From: Nanobdellota archaeon
Lineage (GTDB): Bacteria; Patescibacteriota; Minisyncoccia; UBA6257; GWB1-50-10
DNA length: 7,723 nt
Assembly: GCA_030695805.1 (NCBI GenBank)
Contig: JAUYPG010000063.1
Location: 1-7,723, forward strand
Reading direction: 5' to 3'
This document shows positions 1 through 3,749 of this stretch, in pieces. The notes below the pieces were generated by a model. That model was given only the letters and a program-made list of their open reading frames with translations. It searched no databases and had not been told where the DNA came from. The position numbers and the translations under genes are program-made. Within the stretch, counting starts at the first letter, position 1. Each line of letters begins with the position of its first letter.

Positions 1-32
1 AGGTTCAACCTCTAAACAGGGAGGTTGAACCT
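1..32. repeat. In-frame palindromic element in wecB (double hairpin)
   Basis: Bases 1-12 (AGGTTCAACCTC) and 21-32 are perfect reverse complements around an 8-base centre. Each arm is itself a near-palindrome (AGGTT-C-AACCT), so the DNA or RNA could fold as one long hairpin or as two small tandem ones. The element is translated in frame in the WecB interdomain linker. It may continue upstream of the window edge. Confidence 0.75.
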
Positions 33-545
33 CGTAAGAAAGTAATCCTCGTAACCGCCCACCGCAGAGAAAGCTTCGGCGAGGGGCTAAAAGAAATCTG
101 CTCCGCGTTAAAAGAAATCGCGGAGAAGCGCTTGGACATAAAAATTATCTTTCCGGTACACCCCAATCCCAATGTGGAAAAAATAGTAAGAGAGGCGCTA
201 AAGGGAATTTCAAATATCGAGCTTTGCGCTCCGCTTCCGTACACGAAAATGGTAGAGGTAATGAAAGCGTCGTATCTCATCCTCACCGACTCCGGCGGCA
301 TTCAGGAGGAAGCTCCCTCGCTCGGAAAGCCGGTTCTCGTGATGCGTGAAAAAACCGAACGGCAAGAGGGTGTGGATGCGGGAGTAAGCAAACTCGTAGG
401 CGTGAAAAAAGAAGCAATCATTGCGGGCGTCTTTGAACTTCTGGAAAATAAGGAGTTATACGAACGAATGTCCCGTGCCCAAAATCCCTACGGCGACGGA
501 AAAGCATCGGAACGCATCGTAGAGGTCTTAAAACGTACAATTTAG
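1..545 (+). CDS. wecB: UDP-N-acetylglucosamine 2-epimerase (non-hydrolysing), 3' part, 5' end outside window
   Basis: This is the C-terminal part (about 180 residues, first whole codon at base 3) of the cytoplasmic enzyme that interconverts UDP-GlcNAc and UDP-ManNAc for surface polysaccharide synthesis. The visible motifs match E. coli WecB closely: ILVTAHRRESFGEGL carries the HRRE signature with the catalytic-region histidine, followed by FPVHPNPNV, then LTDSGGIQEEAPSLGKPVLV, which binds the UDP moiety, and NPYGDGKAS near the end. The gene ends at TAG 543-545, which lies inside a heptamer repeat array. A perfect palindrome at 1-32 encodes VQPLNREVEP in the linker just before the HRRE strand. 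It looks like an in-frame insertion, because I do not expect conserved sequence there in the family. The identification is secure. The N-terminal domain and start codon cannot be seen. Confidence 0.95.
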   Translation, partial: VQPLNREVEPRKKVILVTAHRRESFGEGLKEICSALKEIAEKRLDIKIIFPVHPNPNVEKIVREALKGISNIELCAPLPYTKMVEVMKASYLILTDSGGIQEEAPSLGKPVLVMREKTERQEGVDAGVSKLVGVKKEAIIAGVFELLENKELYERMSRAQNPYGDGKASERIVEVLKRTI

Positions 546-573
546 AAATTAGAAATTAGTAATTAGAAATTTT
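543..573. repeat. Heptamer tandem array (TTAGAAA-type), four units
   Basis: Four direct 7-base units run from 543 to 570: TAGAAAT, TAGAAAT, TAGTAAT, TAGAAAT, followed by TTT. The array straddles the 3-base gap between the convergent wecB and oxidoreductase genes. It supplies the stop codon of both (TAG 543-545 on +, TAA from 549-551 on -) and encodes the last residues (FLITNF) of the oxidoreductase. Confidence 0.8.
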
Positions 574-2234
574 GTCATGAATTCTTCCTTCGCGCGTTTG
601 TATTTGTCTCCCCACCCTTTCTGGGCCTGAAGCTTCTCCTCTAAGTCAAGCATAATCTTTGTTGAAATAATGACGGACTCAATCGTATCGCCCTCCTTAT
701 TCTCCGCGATCTTCCGACAAATCGTCTGATACATATCTTTGTAGCTGTTCGTCTTAAAAATTCTCTTTTTTCTGATAATTCTGGAATTGTCTTCGGACTG
801 ATATGTGATGGCGTCCGTGATGCGGACGTTTCTGTTATGAACTTTTAACTCCACATGGTCTCTCGGCCCCACGCGCGAGACGCCTTTTTCGCTGAAGGTG
901 GTGGTAAAGCACGCTCCGTTTTCAAGTTCTATCCAAACCTCCACCGAATCGTCTCGCAAAAGTTTTATATCAAAATTTTTCGGCTTTGAAAAATTGTTCA
1001 AATGAAGGAAGTGATCAATCTGATGGCATCCGTTCGCGAAAAACGTGCTTCTTGAAATCGGCCAGTTGTACCAGAAAAGTTCGGGCTGGATAAGCTCGTA
1101 CACAATTGAGTGATACGAAATCGGCTCACCATGCGAAACGCCCAAATCCTGAAGCGCGAGCTTGTTGAAGAGCCCGTAGCGCTTGTGAAATCCGATAAAT
1201 AATTTTCTGCCAACGATTCGCAAAGTTTTTTCAAGCGCGTCAAGTTCCGTATAATCCATCGCGACCGGCTTTTCCACCACAACATACGCGCCCTGCTTCA
1301 AGGCGTGCAAGGTGATGGGAACATGTGTGTGGTTGTAGCTCGCCACAAAATAAACATCATGTGTCTCATTGTTCTTCGGGAAAGGCGCCGAATCCCATTT
1401 CTGGACTCCTCGTTCTAAAAATATCTGCGTTGGGTCAATTTCATGAACCGCTTGTATATTCACGAACGGCCTGGAGTAGGGGATGATATTAATTTTCGCG
1501 TAATTGCCGTAGCCGAACAAAACAGCGCTTTTCTTTGGGCTCGTAGAGTTCACCTCACCTCTAGTTTCCGCAATAGGGCTTGACCGGGGCGCCTCAATTT
1601 TTTCTGCTTTTGTCCATTCCGTAGCTTGAAGTTCTTTTTTCAGTCCGTTCGCGAGCTCATTCCGCGTTTCTTCAGAAATTTTTATGCCCGAATAGACGCT
1701 CCATGCCCTCACGCCCCTCCACCATCTACCATGAGTTTGTTGCGCCACGTTATTCCCTGAGCCCATCGGGCTTGAGACCCTCAGGGTCGAATGACTTGTC
1801 GAAGGGAATAACGGGACATAAGAAATCGCGTCTTCTGGCAATTCCGGCATCGTATCAATTTTGAAAATAAGCTCCTCGGGCAAAACAACCCGCTCCGCGA
1901 GAGCCGGGTGCCAGGGGGCAACAAAAGAAACAATCTCCCCAACAGAAAATGTTTGGTCATCCGCGCTCTCAATAATTTTTCCCACGCCGCAGGAAACATA
2001 CTTTTCATTCCGCCTATCCTCTCGGAGTCGGGACCAGGTTTTTGTGATAAGCCCCTCAAGCCCCACAACAGGGAAGTAGTTTATAAGAAGCCGCAAGCTC
2101 TTCGGCCGCGTGTGGTACACCCCTTCGAGCTTCTCAAGGTTTTTCCAAGCAAGCACCTGAATCCGGTACTCAAGTTTAGTTTTATGATAGTCCAAAAACC
2201 CCTCCCTCCATTTTTTACCCGTAAGTATTCTCAT
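549..2234 (-). CDS. Bi-domain oxidoreductase: short alcohol-dehydrogenase-like N-terminus fused to Gfo/Idh/MocA dehydrogenase
   Basis: The protein has 561 residues from ATG 2234. A TTG in frame at 2255 lies only two bases from a TATAAT and is probably not used. Residues about 235-440 are a Gfo/Idh/MocA NAD(P)-dependent sugar dehydrogenase: the Rossmann loop VLFGYGNYAK (residues 238-247), then NHTHVPITLHAL and VVVEKPVAMD (EKP at 321-323), the family's active-site lysine motif. Residues about 80-142 resemble the GroES-like half of zinc-type alcohol dehydrogenases (GVGKIIES, PEELIFKI, LPEDAISYVPL). Such fusions occur in polysaccharide clusters, but there the first half normally keeps its own Rossmann fold. 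Here the similarity stops at YVPL, exactly where a palindromic insert begins (residues 141-162), so that part appears lost. The substrate is probably a nucleotide sugar or sugar acid, which is inference. The C-terminus runs into the 543-573 repeat. Confidence 0.82.
   Translation of the reverse strand: MRILTGKKWREGFLDYHKTKLEYRIQVLAWKNLEKLEGVYHTRPKSLRLLINYFPVVGLEGLITKTWSRLREDRRNEKYVSCGVGKIIESADDQTFSVGEIVSFVAPWHPALAERVVLPEELIFKIDTMPELPEDAISYVPLFPSTSHSTLRVSSPMGSGNNVAQQTHGRWWRGVRAWSVYSGIKISEETRNELANGLKKELQATEWTKAEKIEAPRSSPIAETRGEVNSTSPKKSAVLFGYGNYAKINIIPYSRPFVNIQAVHEIDPTQIFLERGVQKWDSAPFPKNNETHDVYFVASYNHTHVPITLHALKQGAYVVVEKPVAMDYTELDALEKTLRIVGRKLFIGFHKRYGLFNKLALQDLGVSHGEPISYHSIVYELIQPELFWYNWPISRSTFFANGCHQIDHFLHLNNFSKPKNFDIKLLRDDSVEVWIELENGACFTTTFSEKGVSRVGPRDHVELKVHNRNVRITDAITYQSEDNSRIIRKKRIFKTNSYKDMYQTICRKIAENKEGDTIESVIISTKIMLDLEEKLQAQKGWGDKYKRAKEEFMTKFLITNF
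1749..1812. repeat. Composite palindromic element inside the oxidoreductase gene
   Basis: The outer 10-base arms GTTATTCCCT (1749-1758) and AGGGAATAAC (1803-1812) are perfect reverse complements. Inside lie two tandem hairpins with 5-base stems and 3-base loops: AGCCC-ATC-GGGCT (1760-1772) and GACCC-TCA-GGGTC (1775-1787). The pieces CCCTGAG (1755-1761) and CTTGTCGAAGGG (1795-1806) are the two halves of the repeat at 3722-3740, separated by the hairpins. The element is read in frame and encodes a low-complexity Ser/Pro/Gly stretch (residues about 141-162). Confidence 0.8.
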
Positions 2235-2257
2235 ATTAGTATCACGGAAACACAAAA

Positions 2258-2287
2258 ATTATACCCGTATTTAACTGATAAGCACAA
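2258..2287 (-). promoter_or_regulatory. Sigma70-type promoter for the oxidoreductase gene
   Basis: On the minus strand a perfect TATAAT (2258-2263) is preceded, after an 18-base spacer, by TTGTGC (2282-2287). Predicted transcription starts near 2251, giving a leader of about 17 bases to ATG 2234. This favours the ATG over the upstream TTG at 2255. No clear Shine-Dalgarno sequence is present in the leader. Confidence 0.55.
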
Positions 2288-2351
2288 GCGATTTGGTATG
2301 AGAATCAATAATCATGGCCCCGTCCGCATCACCTCCGCCCTCAAAAACCAT
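2271..2351 (-). pseudogene. Possible gene remnant (26-codon tail)
   Basis: The minus strand reads ATG at 2351 to TAA at 2271 and encodes MVFEGGGDADGAMIIDSH followed by TKSLVLIS. Its composition looks more like real protein than the surrounding noise, and it directly abuts the palindrome at 2355-2422. It could be the 3' end of a gene whose 5' part has been lost, or a chance ORF. I recognise no family, and it overlaps the -35 region of the oxidoreductase promoter. Confidence 0.2.
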
Positions 2352-2354
2352 TTT

Positions 2355-2422
2355 CCTTACATCCCTTATTCGCGCGCCTGCCCGCCAAAGCTTTAGCGAC
2401 GGAGGGAATAAGGGATGTAAGG
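2355..2422. repeat. Nested inverted repeat with 17-bp perfect arms
   Basis: CCTTACATCCCTTATTC (2355-2371) and its exact reverse complement (2406-2422) enclose a GC-rich core. The core is a second imperfect palindrome centred on AAAGCTTT (2387-2394), with CGC/GCG flanks. The arm sequence GAATAAGGGATGTAAG recurs at 2746-2761 and, with one change, at 3526-3541, so the outer arms belong to the same family as those repeats. No T-run follows on either strand, so a simple terminator is unlikely. It lies between the divergent oxidoreductase and arsR-like genes. Confidence 0.8.
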
Positions 2423-2463
2423 GGGTGAGGCAAAAGGAGATAGGGGAAGAAGAATGGAAGATG

Positions 2464-2472
2464 TGATAAAAT
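2464..2472 (+). promoter_or_regulatory. Extended -10 promoter giving a leaderless arsR-like mRNA
   Basis: TGATAAAAT (TGN at 2464-2466 plus TAAAAT at 2467-2472) is a good extended -10 element. The expected start of transcription, seven bases beyond the hexamer, falls exactly on the A of ATG 2479. No -35 hexamer is visible at the usual distance, as expected for an extended -10, and there is no Shine-Dalgarno sequence. Leaderless translation is therefore likely. Confidence 0.5.
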
Positions 2473-2478
2473 AAATAC

Positions 2479-2751
2479 ATGGCGGAAATCAAAGAAATCG
2501 AAAAATTGCTAAAAGCGCTTGCGAACAAACGGCGGCTTGCGATTGTGAAATATCTAAAGAAACGCGGAGAAGCGAGAGTAGGAGATATCGCGAAAGAGCT
2601 GAAGTTGTCGTTTAAGGCGACATCAAAACACTTAGGGATATTGCGCAACGCGGACATTCTGGAAAAAGAGCAGAGAAGTTTGGAGATGTGGTATAAAATT
2701 TCTTCCGCGCTTCACCCCATCGCAAAATACATCTCTAATTCGCTCGAATAA
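2479..2751 (+). CDS. ArsR-type winged-helix transcriptional regulator
   Basis: This small DNA-binding regulator has 90 residues, usual for a minimal ArsR-family protein. Residues 5-30 (EIEKLLKALANKRRLAIVKY and onward) form the first helices with the typical LANKRRLAI motif. The recognition helix region is VGDIAKELKLSFKATSKHL (34-52), followed by LRNADILEKEQR and the wing ending near WYKI. There is no cysteine anywhere and no ELCVCDL-type metal site, so it is unlikely to sense metals by the classical arsenic or zinc site. The last six residues (ISNSLE) and stop codon are supplied by a repeat shared with 3511-3545. It sits 20 bases upstream of the B3/4 gene and is probably cotranscribed with it, perhaps controlling it. 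The target is unknown. Confidence 0.88.
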   Translation: MAEIKEIEKLLKALANKRRLAIVKYLKKRGEARVGDIAKELKLSFKATSKHLGILRNADILEKEQRSLEMWYKISSALHPIAKYISNSLE

Positions 2752-2765
2752 GGGATGTAAGAATA
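2731..2765 (+). repeat. Direct repeat copy A (palindromic, AATTCGCTCGAATAAGGGAT type)
   Basis: This 35-base sequence matches 3511-3545 at 33 of 35 positions. It is an imperfect palindrome centred on ATTCGCTCGAAT. It covers the 3' end of the arsR-like gene, including stop codon TAA 2749-2751, and part of the gap before the B3/4 gene. Confidence 0.85.
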
Positions 2766-2771
2766 CGTTTC

Positions 2772-3476
2772 ATGAAATTCATCGTAACGAGGGAAATATT
2801 CGAACGGTTCCCAGAATTCAAGGCCGGAGTTGTTATCGCGAAGGGCATCAAACATATCGGTTTGCCAGAAGAGATAAAAAAGAAGTTTCGCGAAGCCGAG
2901 GAAGAGTTAAAACGAAAATTTGAAGAACTGGAGGCGCCATCACAGCATCCGAATATCCGCGCGTGGCGGGAGGCGTACAGGGCATTCGGCGCGGACCCGG
3001 GCCGGTACAATCCTTCAAACGAAGCGCTGGTGCGGCAGGTTCTGAAAGGAAGGGACCTCTGGGGCATTCACCCCATCGTGGATTTGTATAATTACATCTC
3101 AATAAAATACGTGCTTCCCGTTGGTGGAGAGGATTTGGATACCTTGGAAGGCGGACTCACGCTGGATTTTGCCGAAGGCGAAGAGGAGTTTATAAAACTT
3201 GGCGGAGAAGAAAACGACCCACCGGAGTCAGGTGAGGTGATATACAAAGACGACAGGGGCGTGGTATGCAGACGTTGGAACTGGAGAGAGGGGGAGCGGA
3301 CGAAAATTACGAAAGACACCGAGAACGCGATTATCGTGATAGACACGCTTCCGCCGACAAGCGAGGTGGAACTTCAAAAAGCGATAGATGAACTCGCGGA
3401 TCTCGTATCCGCGCACTGCGGAGCAAAAACCGAAACACGCCTTATCGGAAAAAATAACCCGGAGATGGAGACGTAG
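2772..3476 (+). CDS. Stand-alone B3/4 domain protein (PheRS-beta editing-domain-like)
   Basis: The 234-residue protein resembles the solo B3/4 family, which is related to the tRNA-binding and editing module of the phenylalanyl-tRNA synthetase beta subunit. Visible family features are an N-terminal FPEFKAGVVIAKGI strand region, a charged helix (residues 32-52), the core motif RAWREAYRAFGADPGRYNPS (residues 58-77), then LVRQVLKG and LWGIHPIVDLYNYISIKY, and a C-terminal barrel (LTLDFAEGEEEFIKLG, then GEVIYKDDRGVVCRRWNWRE). PheRS-beta itself is about three times longer, and no synthetase domains are present. A cytoplasmic role in clearing mischarged tRNA or binding amino-acyl compounds is inference from the parent domain. 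It probably forms an operon with the arsR-like gene 20 bases upstream. Near-identical repeats lie on both sides of it. No Shine-Dalgarno sequence is evident before ATG 2772. Confidence 0.85.
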   Translation: MKFIVTREIFERFPEFKAGVVIAKGIKHIGLPEEIKKKFREAEEELKRKFEELEAPSQHPNIRAWREAYRAFGADPGRYNPSNEALVRQVLKGRDLWGIHPIVDLYNYISIKYVLPVGGEDLDTLEGGLTLDFAEGEEEFIKLGGEENDPPESGEVIYKDDRGVVCRRWNWREGERTKITKDTENAIIVIDTLPPTSEVELQKAIDELADLVSAHCGAKTETRLIGKNNPEMET

Positions 3477-3510
3477 CACTACTTCATGGTCCCGCTCAAT
3501 CGAAAAACAT

Positions 3511-3545
3511 ATCTCTAATTCGCGCGAATAAGGGATATAAGAATA
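3511..3545 (+). repeat. Direct repeat copy B (palindromic, AATTCGCGCGAATAAGGGAT type)
   Basis: This is the second copy of the 35-base repeat, with two differences from 2731-2765. Its centre ATTCGCGCGAAT is a perfect 12-base palindrome, and ATATC and GATAT at the flanks also pair. It lies between the B3/4 gene and the HAD fragment. Read in the frame corresponding to the arsR-like gene it gives IEKHISNSRE and a stop, against IAKYISNSLE and a stop in copy A. Confidence 0.85.
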
Positions 3546-3566
3546 AGAAGTAGAAGATTAACAAAC

Positions 3567-3662
3567 ATGAAGAAACTCGTCATATTCGACTTTGATGGCG
3601 TGATCGTGAACACAACCGCCATCTCGTTTCGATTCCACAAGAGTAAAAAAGCACTTCGATAA
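3567..3662 (+). pseudogene. Truncated HAD-superfamily hydrolase gene (N-terminal fragment)
   Basis: ATG 3567 opens a reading frame beginning MKKLVIFDFDGVIVNT, the classic HAD motif I with both aspartates of DxD (DFD). HAD phosphatases are normally about 200 or more residues. Here the frame ends at TAA 3660-3662 after 31 codons, and none of the later HAD motifs can be found before asnB begins at 3750. The sequence after about 3620 no longer looks like the family and runs into simple repeats and a palindrome. It is best read as the remnant of a gene lost by deletion or rearrangement. A recent start codon context (AACAAACATG) is retained. Confidence 0.7.
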
Positions 3663-3683
3663 AGAAACAAAAACGCAAACCTT

Positions 3684-3740
3684 TTCGTAATTCGTAGATT
3701 TGGGACATTTGGATATTTTTACCCTGAGCTTGTCGAAGGG
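3684..3740. repeat. Heptamer pair plus CCCTGAGCTTGTCGAAGGG repeat
   Basis: TTCGTAA TTCGTAG (3684-3697) are two 7-base units. Twenty-four bases on is CCCTGAGCTTGTCGAAGGG (3722-3740), whose ends CCCT/AGGG pair. The same core occurs split at 1755-1761 and 1795-1806, and with three extra bases on the opposite strand at 4894-4913. It lies 9 bases beyond the asnB stop codon. It has no T-run on the minus strand, so it does not look like a standard terminator for asnB. The rest of 3663-3749 holds nothing I recognise. Confidence 0.7.
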
Positions 3741-3749
3741 CGGATTGGT

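Noticed and set aside
1908..2396. A 162-residue plus-strand frame
   Set aside because: It is antisense to the oxidoreductase and runs on into intergenic repeats. The product has no recognisable domain.
2271..2657. A 128-residue minus-strand frame overlapping the arsR-like gene
   Set aside because: Most of it is antisense to a convincing winged-helix gene. Only its last 26 codons (2271-2351) lie outside, and they are noted separately as a doubtful remnant.
2355..3545. CRISPR-like array
   Set aside because: Repeat copies are few, palindromic and irregularly placed, with a whole gene between two of them. There are no spacers of even length and no cas genes.
2731..3545. Insertion sequence or composite transposon around the B3/4 gene
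   Set aside because: No transposase is present, no terminal inverted repeats with target duplications can be defined, and the repeats look like small palindromic elements seen elsewhere in the window.
3722..3740. Intrinsic terminator of asnB
   Set aside because: The hairpin is short and mismatched, and in the direction of asnB it is followed by TAAAAATAT with no T-run.
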